Positions 48,127-56,784 of a stretch of 64,000 nt of DNA are shown one piece after another; within the stretch, counting starts at the first letter, position 1, and every line of letters begins with the position of its first letter. The DNA is from RBG-16-34-14 sp963798865. Lineage in GTDB: Bacteria > Bacteroidota > Ignavibacteria > Ignavibacteriales > Ignavibacteriaceae. The notes under the pieces are model-generated. The model was given only the letters and a program-made list of their open reading frames with translations. It was not told where the DNA came from and did no database searches. Made by a program: the position numbers and the translations under genes. The DNA lies in NCBI GenBank assembly GCA_963798865.1, contig CAWCVZ010000009.1, positions 372,001-436,000 of the forward strand, in the 5' to 3' direction.

Positions 48127-51116
48127 TTGTTCGATGCATTTGATGTGAAACCATTATTTATATTAATATCTTTTGTTTCCCTGTTTGTTTTAATTCAGGG
48201 ATGCGGATCCGTGAGTGAGCTGACTGTATATGAGAAATCATTAGAATTCAAAGAATCATTTAATAAAAATCACATTTCTTTTCCCGTTCCCCCCGGTGCC
48301 AAATTAGATACTGTTTTAGTTAATGATCAGTCTAAAACAATTCAACTTTTTTTTAACAAAGATTTTTCATTCATTCCATTTCGTAAAGAAAATGTTGAAG
48401 AGATTTATTCAACTGTAGAAAATTTTTATGGAGATAATTTCAAAGATTATAAATTTTCAATTATTACACTTGGAAAACCGATTCAGGATCTTATTCCTAA
48501 TTTTTACAGGAATAAATCTGACTTTGATAAAACAAGACTCCCTTTGAAAAATGAACGTCCTCTTCCTGTAATAAAAAATATAAGTAAACCCTATAAACCA
48601 TTGAATGGTTTGAATGAAAAAAACATTTTGCTCTGGCCAAGCCATGGATGGTATTACAATAAAAATTTAAACCGCTGGATGTGGCAGAGGGCAAGGTTAT
48701 TCCAAACAATTGAAGACCTGGGTCCTTTTTCTTTTGTTGTTCCTTACTTGATTCCAATGCTTGAAAATGCCGGGGCAAATGTTTATATGCCAAGGGAAAG
48801 AGATGTCCAAAAAAATGAAGTGATAGTTGATGATATGTCTGAAAATTATTCTGAAAGCGGTGAACAGCGTGCCATTTATTGGGGTGAAGGAGAAGAAAAA
48901 GGTTTTGGAGTTAGTCAGTTACCATATCAATCCGGGATAAATCCTTTTGAACTTGGAAAGTATAGAATAACTTATTCAGAAAATAAAAAAACAACAGAAG
49001 CAAATTGGGTTCCTGATATTCCAGAGAACGGAGATTATTCAGTTTATATTTCTTATAACTCTTCTCCTGATAATGTTGATGATGCACATTATATCGTTTA
49101 TCACCTTGGAGGTTCAACAGAGTTCCTTGTAAATCAACAGATTGGCGGCAGCACCTGGCAATACCTTGGAAAGTTTAAATTCAAAAAAGGAAAAAACTGG
49201 CAGACAGGGCGAGTTACACTAACGAATGAAAGTAAACAGGAATGTTACATTGTCTCTGCTGATGCAGTAAGATTTGGCGGAGGTATGGGAATTATTGAAA
49301 GAGGGGGAATGACGAGCGGAAGACCAAAATTTGCAGAAGGTTCAAGGTATTGGCTGCAATTTACAGGAATGCCCGATACGCTTGTTTACAATTTGAATCA
49401 CGATACTCTTGATTACAATGATGATTATCAAAGCCGTGCAGAATATGGGAACTATCTATACGGCGCTCCATTCGGACCTACTAAAAATAGAAGTGTTAAG
49501 GGGCTTGGAGTCCCAATAGATCTTTCACTGGCATTTCATACCGATGCTGGAATTACTAAGAGCGATACCACGGTTGGAACTCTTTCAATTTATAGTATTG
49601 AGACGATTGATGGACTTTCAAAATTTCCTGATAGTATTTCAAGATTTGCAAACCGTGACTTTGCCGATATTGTTCAAACCCAGATTGTTGATGATATCCG
49701 TTCAAAATATGATTCCATCTGGAACAGAAGATGGTTATGGGACGCAAAATACAGCGAAGCTACTCGTCCTAATTTTCCTTCAATGCTTCTTGAACTACTT
49801 TCACATCAGAATTTTCTTGATTCAAAATTTGCTTTGGATCCCCGTTTCAGGTTTGATGTATCCAGATCAATCTATAAAGGAATGCTGAAATTCCTTTCTG
49901 CTGAGTACAATTATAATTATGTCGTTCAGCCCTTGCCTGTTGATCATTTCTCAGTTGAATTCATAAATGAAAATAATTTGTTGCTAAAGTGGAAAGCACA
50001 TAATGATCCATTGGAACCAACATCTGTTCCTGATAAATATATTGTTTATACACGATTGGATGATGGCGGGTTTGATAATGGACAATTAACTGATAAAGCA
50101 GAACTTACAATCTCAGATATCAAAACAAATATTATATACAGTTTTAAAGTTGCTGCTGTTAATGAAGGTGGAGAGAGCTTCCCTTCAGAAATTCTTTCGG
50201 CTTGTAAAGTTGAAGGCAAAGAGCCAGTCTTAATCATAAATGGATTCGATAGGGTTTGTGCACCTGCTTCAGTAGAGACCGAATCATTTACAGGTTTCCT
50301 TGATTTTGTTGATGCTGGTGTTCCCGATAAATTTGATATCAGCTATACAGGTGCCCAATATAATTTTAATCCAAACTCTAAATGGACAACTGATGATAAT
50401 CCGGGACATGGTGCAAGCCACTCCGATTTTGAAACTCAAATTATTGCCGGCAATAGTTTTGATTATCCTTATGTGCATGGGAAATCAATAAAAGAAAATG
50501 GTCATTCCTTTGTTTCGTGCAGCGATGAAGCTGTGTGGGATAGTTTGATTGATATTTCTAAGTATAAATTTGTTGATTTAATTCTTGGCGAAGAAAAGGA
50601 AACTCACTGGCCCAAACCTGAAGGTGATTCTTTAAATGGGACCCAGTTTAAAGCTTTCCCATTAGAATTTCAAAAAATAATTGAAGGCTATTTAAAATCA
50701 GGAGGTAATATTTTTATTTCCGGTGCGTATGTGGGTACTGATCTTTTAAAAATCCCTCACCAGACTCTGCCGATATAAATTTTGCAAAAAATATTCTAAA
50801 ATATAGATGGGCTAATGGTTATGCAGATAAGTTGGGGAAAGTTTATCCTGAGTCATCCTTTGCTGAAAGTGATTTGATTATAAACTATAATACAGGATTA
50901 AACGACAGCATTTATGCAGTTGAAGCTCCCGATGCTTTGTATCCATTTGACGGAAGCGAAACAATTCTCAGGTATTCAGAAAATAATTTTGGTGCAGGTA
51001 TAGGATATAAAAAAGATTATGGAGTTATTATTTCAGGATTTCCATTTGAGACGGTTTTAGGTGAAAAGAGCAGAGTTGAATTAATGAATTTAGTTCTGAA
51101 ATTTCTTTTAAGATAA
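48127..51116 (+). CDS. Amidase_3 lipoprotein with inserted golvesin-like domain, frameshifted near the C-terminus
   Basis: A lipoprotein (LIQGC) of about 995 residues. The zinc amidase motifs are split: H173 (WPSHGWYYN) and E196 (TIEDLGPF) come before, and H471 (LAFHTDAG) and E556 (MLLELLSHQNF) after, a large insert. The insert at about 280-385 is a golvesin C-terminal-type beta domain (ADAVRFGGGMG at its end). A fibronectin-like domain and an alpha/beta tail follow. The frame stops at 50778 after KIPHQTLPI, but the tail continues in another frame (DSADINFAKNILKYRWANGY) to 51116. One missing base near 50763 explains this. The TTG at 48127 or the GTG at 48145 starts translation. It probably cleaves the MurNAc-L-Ala bond. 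Confidence 0.8.
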
Positions 51117-51140
51117 TAAGAAAAAAACACACCCCTTAAT

Positions 51141-51156
51141 CCCCTCTCAAGAGGGG
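51141..51156. terminator. Hairpin between convergent amidase and epimerase genes
   Basis: CCCCTC facing GAGGGG around a TCAA loop (CCCCTCTCAAGAGGGG), 25 bp after the amidase stop and 13 bp before the epimerase stop on the other strand. It is a likely bidirectional terminator, related in sequence to the 26007 and 45614 elements. Confidence 0.6.
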
Positions 51157-51169
51157 AAATCAAAAATAT

Positions 51170-52288
51170 TTACAGCAATCCAATTCCAGGTGCATCATTC
51201 AAAATCAATCTGCCGTCAACTACTTCTGTTCCTTTATACGGATCATTCTTTATCAAAAGATTTCCATCGAGATCAGCCCAGTCTATCATTGGAGATAACT
51301 GGGAAGCGGCTGATATTGCACAGGATGTTTCTGTCATACAGCCCATCATAACTTTCATTCCGAGTGCACGCGCGAGCAGAAGCATTTTGTGGGCTTCCCT
51401 CATACCGGTACATTTCATCAATTTAATATTAATTCCATTAAAAACCCCGTGAGCTTTTGCTACATCAGGAAGTCTCTGAACAGACTCATCACCTATTACA
51501 GGCAACGGAGAATTTTCAGTCAGCCATGCAATATCATCCACTTGTTCTTTTGGCATAGGCTGTTCAACAAATTCAACATTTCTTTCTTTAAGCCAGTTTA
51601 TCATCTCGAGTGCAAAATGTTTATCCTTCCATCCCTGGTTTACATCAACTGTTAATGGTTTGTCAGTTACTGACCTGATAGTTTCAATCATCTCCTTATC
51701 GTTTTCTCTTCCAAGCTTCACTTTCAGGATTTTATAAATGTCTGCTTCTTTAACTTTTTGTTTTACAACTTCGGCAGTGTCAATCCCGATTGTGAATGAT
51801 GTATATGGGGTTTTACTCTTATCAAATCCCCAGATTGCATACCAGGGTTTATTTAAAAGTTTACCAACAAGGTCATGAAGAGCTATATCAACCGATGCTT
51901 TTGCTGCGGTATTCTTTTCATCAATTGAATCAACATAATCGAGAATATCTTCCATCTCAAAAGGATCATTGAACTGCTCAAGATTCACTTTAGAAAGAAA
52001 AGTTGTAACTGATTCCTGAGATTCACCAAGATATGGCGGCATTGATGCTTCACCATAACCTGTCACTCCATCGTATTCAATCTCCGTAAGCACATCAGGT
52101 GTTGTGGTACGTGAGTAAGTTGCAACAGTAAAAACATGTTTTAACTCAAGAGTATAAGGTTTAAATGTTAATTTCATTTTTTCGCTTCTTATTGTGTTTG
52201 AAAAAATATTTGTTGTATATCCGGCGGTTAATGCAGATCCGGCAAGCAATCCGCTTGTCTTTAAAAAATTTCTTCTGTTCTGTTTCAT
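51170..52288 (-). CDS. L-Ala-D/L-Glu epimerase-like enzyme of the enolase superfamily
   Basis: A 372-residue enzyme with a Tat-like export signal (NRRNFLKTSG, then AGSALTAGY). The barrel has the epimerase acid-base lysines in KILKVKLG and INIKLMKC, metal ligands in TVDVNQGW, VEFVEQPMP and IGDESVQ, and the dipeptide-epimerase C-terminal DLDGNLLI. Family members interconvert L-Ala-D-Glu and L-Ala-L-Glu from murein peptides. An exported form is unusual, since AEE/YkfB enzymes are usually cytoplasmic. It lies 98 bp after NagA on the same strand as the amino-sugar genes, supporting a peptidoglycan-catabolism role. Other dipeptide specificities exist. Confidence 0.85.
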   Translation of the reverse strand: MKQNRRNFLKTSGLLAGSALTAGYTTNIFSNTIRSEKMKLTFKPYTLELKHVFTVATYSRTTTPDVLTEIEYDGVTGYGEASMPPYLGESQESVTTFLSKVNLEQFNDPFEMEDILDYVDSIDEKNTAAKASVDIALHDLVGKLLNKPWYAIWGFDKSKTPYTSFTIGIDTAEVVKQKVKEADIYKILKVKLGRENDKEMIETIRSVTDKPLTVDVNQGWKDKHFALEMINWLKERNVEFVEQPMPKEQVDDIAWLTENSPLPVIGDESVQRLPDVAKAHGVFNGINIKLMKCTGMREAHKMLLLARALGMKVMMGCMTETSCAISAASQLSPMIDWADLDGNLLIKNDPYKGTEVVDGRLILNDAPGIGLL

Positions 52289-52386
52289 AATTCCCTTCCG
52301 ATTTAATAAGGTACTTATGCCTTTAATAAGCCTTTTTATACATTAAATATATTGAGTATTGCAAAAGGTTTAAAGTAAAAACGAAT

Positions 52387-53539
52387 TTATTTTTTATAAA
52401 CAACTTTACCATTGACAATAGTTATGAAAAGAGAATTATCGTTATTCAGGATAATTATATCCGCATCCATATCTTTTTTTAACTCTCCTTTATTCAGGTT
52501 AAGGAGCTTTGCTGGATTTTTGCTCGCAGAGTTAATTGCTTCTTCAAATGAACATCCTGTAAACTGCCTGAATTTAAAAATAATCTCAAGTAGGCTCATT
52601 GCAGAACCAATAAGGGTACCATCAAGATAACGGGCAGCACCGCCCTTAGATTCATATTCTCTTCCATTGTAGAAATACTTTCCTTCGGGTAACCCGATTG
52701 CCTGGATTCCATCTGTTATACAAATGCATCTTTCCGGTCCTAAAATTTTATAAATCAATTTAACCGTGCTGGGATGAAGGTGATGTCCATCGCTGATTAT
52801 TTGTGCTGTTATAGTTTCATTCTCAAAGATTGCATTTAATGCAGTTGCATTACGATGATGCAGACCAGTCATTGCATTGAATATATGAGTTACATGATTT
52901 ATTCCCGCTTCAAATCCTTTTTTTGTTTCCTCATAAGTAGCATTTGAATGTGCAAATGCTGGAATAATGTTTTGCTTTTTTAGTTGCTTTAATAATTTCA
53001 AGATTGCCCGGCATCTCCGGAGCGATTGTCATCATACTTAAAGTATCACCTGTAATATCAAGAACTTCTTTTAAACCTTCAGGCGTTGAAGGATAAATTC
53101 CTGTTGGATTCAGTCCTCCTTTTTTATCAGGATTAACAAAAGGTCCCTCTATATGAAAACCTAAGAGTGTTGCGCCATCAACATTTTTGTTAACAAGCTT
53201 CTTTGCAATTTTTAAATGATGATTATTCTCTTCAGGTTTTACTACCGTTGTGCCGAGATAAGATGTTGTTCCTGTTTTGACAAGAGTTCTTGCAATTGTA
53301 AGTAATGCTTCTTCAGTCCCATCAAGAACATCTGCGCCGCCTGCGCCCTGGATATGAATATCAATTAAACCGGGTGCTGCGATTTTTCCTTTCACATCAA
53401 TTATTTCATCAGGAGATTTTAATAGCGAGGCTTTCCCGATAAAAGATATTTTAGAACCTTCAATGAGAATATCCGTAAGTTGGGATTTATCGGGTGAATT
53501 ATAGAGCAAGCAGTTTTTTAGGAGTAAGGAGTTTTTCAT
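52387..53539 (-). CDS. nagA: N-acetylglucosamine-6-phosphate deacetylase, frameshifted
   Basis: A metal-dependent amidohydrolase converting GlcNAc-6-P to glucosamine-6-P and acetate in the cytoplasm. The N-terminal frame carries the barrel start (APGLIDIHIQGAGG) and the metal-ligand Glu region GFHIEGPFVNPDKKG. The C-terminal frame carries AFAHSNATYEE, THIFNAMTGLHHRN, IISDGHHLHP, the catalytic Asp region CITDGIQAIG and the GTLIGSAMSL block. The frames overlap between 52931 and 53001, and the switch is best placed near 53001 (LEII passing to KQLKKQN), where one extra A separates them. Together about 383 residues, normal for NagA. It sits between the SIS and epimerase genes. Confidence 0.88.
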
Positions 53540-53581
53540 CGAGAATTTAATTTAATGATACGTGATTATAAATAAAAAATG

Positions 53582-53598
53582 TTTTCCTTGAAAAAAAA
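53582..53598 (-). promoter_or_regulatory. 17-bp element shared with the ROK kinase gene upstream region
   Basis: TTTTCCTTGAAAAAAAA, 43 bp upstream of the nagA start, recurs exactly at 56730..56746, about 100 bp upstream of the first ROK gene. Both genes are read leftward. It may be an operator half-site or a promoter element, but the A-run part is low complexity. Confidence 0.35.
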
Positions 53599-53599
53599 T

Positions 53600-53632
53600 G
53601 AGATTCTTCATCCCACTAAAGTGGGATGACGT
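53600..53632. repeat. Partial copy of the dispersed repeat with an inserted palindrome
   Basis: TGAGATTCTTC is followed by the palindrome ATCCCACTAAAGTGGGAT (53610..53627) and GACG. This matches the outline of the mosaic repeats at 15240 and 20099. It lies just after the SIS gene stop. Confidence 0.55.
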
Positions 53633-53637
53633 TTGTT

Positions 53638-54396
53638 TCAAACTCCCGCAATTCTTCTCTTATATTCTGCAAGAGCTTCTTCAAGTCTTTCTTTTGCATT
53701 TCCAACTCCCGCATTATGAGAAGGATGTATGTACAGCTTAACTCCTCTGTCGGTGAGAATTTCTGCAACTGTTGTTACAGTCATCCACACTGCAGTTACA
53801 AATGCCATTGTTGATATTGGTCCGATCTTATCACAATGATTTTTCAATGGAACGGAAGCATCTTCAATCGGTGCGCAGGAATCAACAACTATATCTGCAA
53901 TCTCAAAAATATTTTTACCGGATGAATGGCGGGTTTTCTTCCCATTAGCAGCGGCGGCAGAACCAAAAACAATTACTTTCATTCCTCTCTTCTTGGATTC
54001 AAGAGCAATATCAATATTAACATTATTTATTCCTGAGTGAGAAAAAATCCACATACAATCCTGCGGATGAAAATTATGAGCTTTCATCATTTCAACACCA
54101 TAACCTTCAACTCTTTCAAGAAAAACAAATTGATGAACACCCATTTGTCCTGTAATATTTGTAAAGAAAGTTAAAGGTAATTCAATCATTGGATGGAAAC
54201 CGACGAATCCACCTATTCTCGGGTACATTTCTTCAATTGGTAAAGTAGCGTGTCCGCATCCAAAAGTATGAACCCAGTGACCTGAGCCGATTGTATCTGC
54301 CATAACATTAGCGGCAGCTTTTATATTTTCTAATTGATTATTTTCAATTTTATCCATTACATCTCTGGCATTTTTAAGCCATTCTAAAGCAAGCAT
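53638..54396 (-). CDS. SIS-domain sugar-phosphate protein (UPF0309-like)
   Basis: A 252-residue SIS (sugar isomerase) fold protein. The phosphosugar-binding region is HTFGCGHATLPIEEMYPRIGG, with IFSHSGINNVNIDIALESKK as the second SIS motif and PSHNAGVGNAKERLEEALAEYKRR at the end. It matches the UPF0309 group. The better-known MurNAc-6-P etherase MurQ is also a SIS protein, but I do not see the MurQ signature TEQRNP. A role on a GlcNAc/MurNAc phosphosugar is therefore suggested by position between nagA and a sugar permease, not by motif. It starts 2 bp after the permease stop. Confidence 0.8.
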   Translation of the reverse strand: MLALEWLKNARDVMDKIENNQLENIKAAANVMADTIGSGHWVHTFGCGHATLPIEEMYPRIGGFVGFHPMIELPLTFFTNITGQMGVHQFVFLERVEGYGVEMMKAHNFHPQDCMWIFSHSGINNVNIDIALESKKRGMKVIVFGSAAAANGKKTRHSSGKNIFEIADIVVDSCAPIEDASVPLKNHCDKIGPISTMAFVTAVWMTVTTVAEILTDRGVKLYIHPSHNAGVGNAKERLEEALAEYKRRIAGV

Positions 54397-54398
54397 AA

Positions 54399-55592
54399 TT
54401 ACTCCGTATTTTTTGTTACTAATGATTCCTTAGGCTGTTCAATTTTTTTAAGCACTATTTTCAGAAGCAGAACCATTATTATTAAACTTATTATTAGAAT
54501 TGTTGTGAAATGTTTTATCCCGTACGAATGTGCAACCATTCCCATTAAGTAATTTAAAATCATATTTCCGATTAAAGCTATAACAAGCACAATGCTGAAA
54601 GCAGTTCCGGAAAGATTTGAAAAAATATCACCGACATATCCTAATACAACCGGAAAAATAGCAGCGAAACCAACTCCGAGAAGAATCAATCCTGTTAGTA
54701 CAAGTGAAAATGAACTGGAATAAGAAATGATTAAGCTGCCGGTAAGAATTATCCCTGTTGATATAAAAAGAATAAGGCTGGAGGAAATTTTTTTCAGAAG
54801 ACCACCGAGAAGTAATCTTGTTAAAGTTAAACCTAAAACAAGACTTGATAGGGCGAAGAGTGCATTTTCAGGATTAACACCCATATCATTAATGAGAAAG
54901 GTGGTTGACCAGTTATTAACAATCCCCTCCATGCCGCTTTCAAAAAAGAGAATAAAACCAAAAAGAACAAGAACAGGATTTTTTATTAAACCAAGACTTT
55001 GCTTAATCGGAAACCCTTGCGGCTGTTTGGGTTCAGGAAATTTTATTGAGATGAAAAAGATAACTGGTAGAATTATAAAAAATCCGATCCCTGCAGTTAT
55101 ATTTTCATAAGAAAAATATTTTAAAAGAAATCCAAGTATAGCAGGCATACCGAGAGCCCCGATACCGAAAAAAACCCCGAGCAAGCTGAGATTTGCGCCT
55201 TTCCCTTCTGTGCTAATGTCTGCGACCAATGCATTTGTGCCCCCATTGAGAACACCGCCTCCAAAACCAATAATAAAAATTGATACCTGGAGGAGAAAGA
55301 AAGAATTTGCAAATGCAATTCCCTCAAGTCCAAACAAAACTAAAAGAGAACAAATGATTAAAAGGTTTTTATGTCCATAGCGGTCTACAATCGGTCCGAA
55401 AACAATTGAACCGGCAAGAATACCAAAGGGAAGCAATGTAGCTAATGAACCGGCAGTAATTTCATCCAGTATATATTTCTTTGTAAGTGAAGGGAGAAGA
55501 GATCCCAGAGAAATTAAAACTATTCCAAATAGCAGCATGCCGACACAGGCTGCGGTAAAAACTAATTTACGGTTGTAATTGTGTGTGGTCAT
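54399..55592 (-). CDS. MFS sugar permease (FucP-like group)
   Basis: A 397-residue inner-membrane transporter with about 12 membrane segments. The first half has GPIVDRYGHKNLL (the MFS motif A region) and GFGGGVLNGGTNALVADIS. The second half has VNNWSTTFLINDMGVNPENA, LTRLLLGGLLKK and a Lys/Glu-rich C-terminal tail. Overall form resembles the FucP/NagP-type proton-sugar symporters. The substrate is probably an amino sugar given the linked nagA, SIS and ROK genes, but no residue proves it. It follows the ROK kinase by 90 bp. Confidence 0.82.
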   Translation of the reverse strand: MTTHNYNRKLVFTAACVGMLLFGIVLISLGSLLPSLTKKYILDEITAGSLATLLPFGILAGSIVFGPIVDRYGHKNLLIICSLLVLFGLEGIAFANSFFLLQVSIFIIGFGGGVLNGGTNALVADISTEGKGANLSLLGVFFGIGALGMPAILGFLLKYFSYENITAGIGFFIILPVIFFISIKFPEPKQPQGFPIKQSLGLIKNPVLVLFGFILFFESGMEGIVNNWSTTFLINDMGVNPENALFALSSLVLGLTLTRLLLGGLLKKISSSLILFISTGIILTGSLIISYSSSFSLVLTGLILLGVGFAAIFPVVLGYVGDIFSNLSGTAFSIVLVIALIGNMILNYLMGMVAHSYGIKHFTTILIISLIIMVLLLKIVLKKIEQPKESLVTKNTE

Positions 55593-55682
55593 GTAGTTTT
55601 GCTGTCATTAGTGATTATTGATAGCAATCTTGTGGGAAGGTCATTCTTTCGGAATAATCTTTCAATTTTGTAATCTTTTAAT

Positions 55683-56627
55683 TCATCCATTAATTTCCTT
55701 TAATGCCAGGTATCCGGCACCATAAAGTCCTGCATCGCTTCCAAGCTTGGAAGCTTCCAGTGTTACCTGTGTAATGCTTATTGGTTGAGCCCACTTTTTT
55801 GCTTCGTTCATAATATCATCAAGGAACTGAAGTGCGGGACCAAAAACACCTCCGCCGAAAATTATTTTTTCAGGATTAAACAAACTAACAAGGTTTGCAG
55901 TTGTCATTCCCCAGAATTCAATTGCTTGTTTTAAAACTTTTTCTGCAATCGGATCTTTCTCTTTATAGGCTTCGAAAATATCATGAGCAGTTATATGATC
56001 TTCTTTTTTTGTATTCAATACTCCTTCATATTCAATATCATTCTGAAGAAATTCTTTTGAAACTTTGGCTAATCCTTCGCCTGATGCGTTAAATTCAAAG
56101 CAGCCGCAGGAAGAATATTTTTCCATAAAAGGTTTGTCTAATGCAAGCCAGCCGATTGCACCTGCAATATCATTTGAGCCTCTGAGGACATCTCCATTAG
56201 TCATTATTCCTGCGCCAATGCCTGTACCAACCGCGAGAAAAATTGCATCTTTACATCCTTTAGCTGCGCCTTGCCAGACTTCACCAAGAATATAGCAGGC
56301 TCTGTCACTATCAATTTTAATTTTGATTTTATTTCCTGCAGTGGATTTTAAATCATCAAGCAGCGGGTAATTTTCCCATCCGGAAATATTTGGAGCCCAT
56401 ACAGTTCCGGTTTTTGAATAACTGATACCTGGAACAGAAATTCCTATTGCTTCAATTTTTTTTTCCTCTGAGAAGAACTTGGTAACCTGTTTCTTAATCA
56501 GGTCACCAACTTCTTTTCCTTCTCTATTTTCTAAGAGGACAACTTCTTTCGATAAGATTTTTCCTTTATCATTAAATACAGCACCGGAAAGTTTCGTGCC
56601 TCCGAGATCGAATCCTAAAACATACAT
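55683..56627 (-). CDS. ROK-family sugar kinase lacking the zinc motif
   Basis: A 314-residue ROK protein expected to phosphorylate a hexose or amino sugar. It keeps the phosphate-binding loop DLGGTK (7-12), the catalytic Asp D108 (KIDSDRACYILGE) and the AVGTGIGAG loop. However, the usual CxCGxxGCxE zinc site is reduced to SCGCFE, and the substrate-contacting E-x-x-H (GEIGH in typical members) is replaced by AGAIGWLAL. It is therefore catalytically plausible with altered substrate recognition. It lies 157 bp downstream of a diverged paralogue and upstream of the permease. A 20-bp near-palindrome at 56720..56739 is a candidate operator. Confidence 0.88.
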   Translation of the reverse strand: MYVLGFDLGGTKLSGAVFNDKGKILSKEVVLLENREGKEVGDLIKKQVTKFFSEEKKIEAIGISVPGISYSKTGTVWAPNISGWENYPLLDDLKSTAGNKIKIKIDSDRACYILGEVWQGAAKGCKDAIFLAVGTGIGAGIMTNGDVLRGSNDIAGAIGWLALDKPFMEKYSSCGCFEFNASGEGLAKVSKEFLQNDIEYEGVLNTKKEDHITAHDIFEAYKEKDPIAEKVLKQAIEFWGMTTANLVSLFNPEKIIFGGGVFGPALQFLDDIMNEAKKWAQPISITQVTLEASKLGSDAGLYGAGYLALKEING

Positions 56628-56719
56628 TGATAATCCTGATTCTTAAATATTTTTTAATAAGCTGCTTCAGTATTCTGCAATAACTTTGAGGCTAATTTAG
56701 ATTTTAGAGGTAAGAATAG

Positions 56720-56739
56720 TCAAGAAATATTTTCCTTGA
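56720..56739 (-). promoter_or_regulatory. Candidate operator palindrome upstream of the ROK kinase gene
   Basis: TCAAGAAATATTTTCCTTGA is a near-perfect palindrome (TCAAG facing CTTGA, with 8 of 10 positions strictly paired and one wobble). It lies 93 bp before the ROK kinase start. Its right half continues into the 17-bp element shared with the nagA upstream region, which suggests one regulator for both. Confidence 0.4.
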
Positions 56740-56784
56740 AAAAAAAGATTGACTTTAAATATAAAATTGATATGAATATAAAAA

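Noticed and set aside
53001..53539. Two separate NagA-related genes
   Set aside because: The two frames cover complementary halves of one NagA with no repeated segment, so a single frameshifted gene is simpler.
53638..54396. SIS protein as MurNAc-6-P etherase MurQ
   Set aside because: The MurQ signature TEQRNP is not present, and the sequence fits the UPF0309 group. Only the genomic context suggests a MurNAc-linked role.
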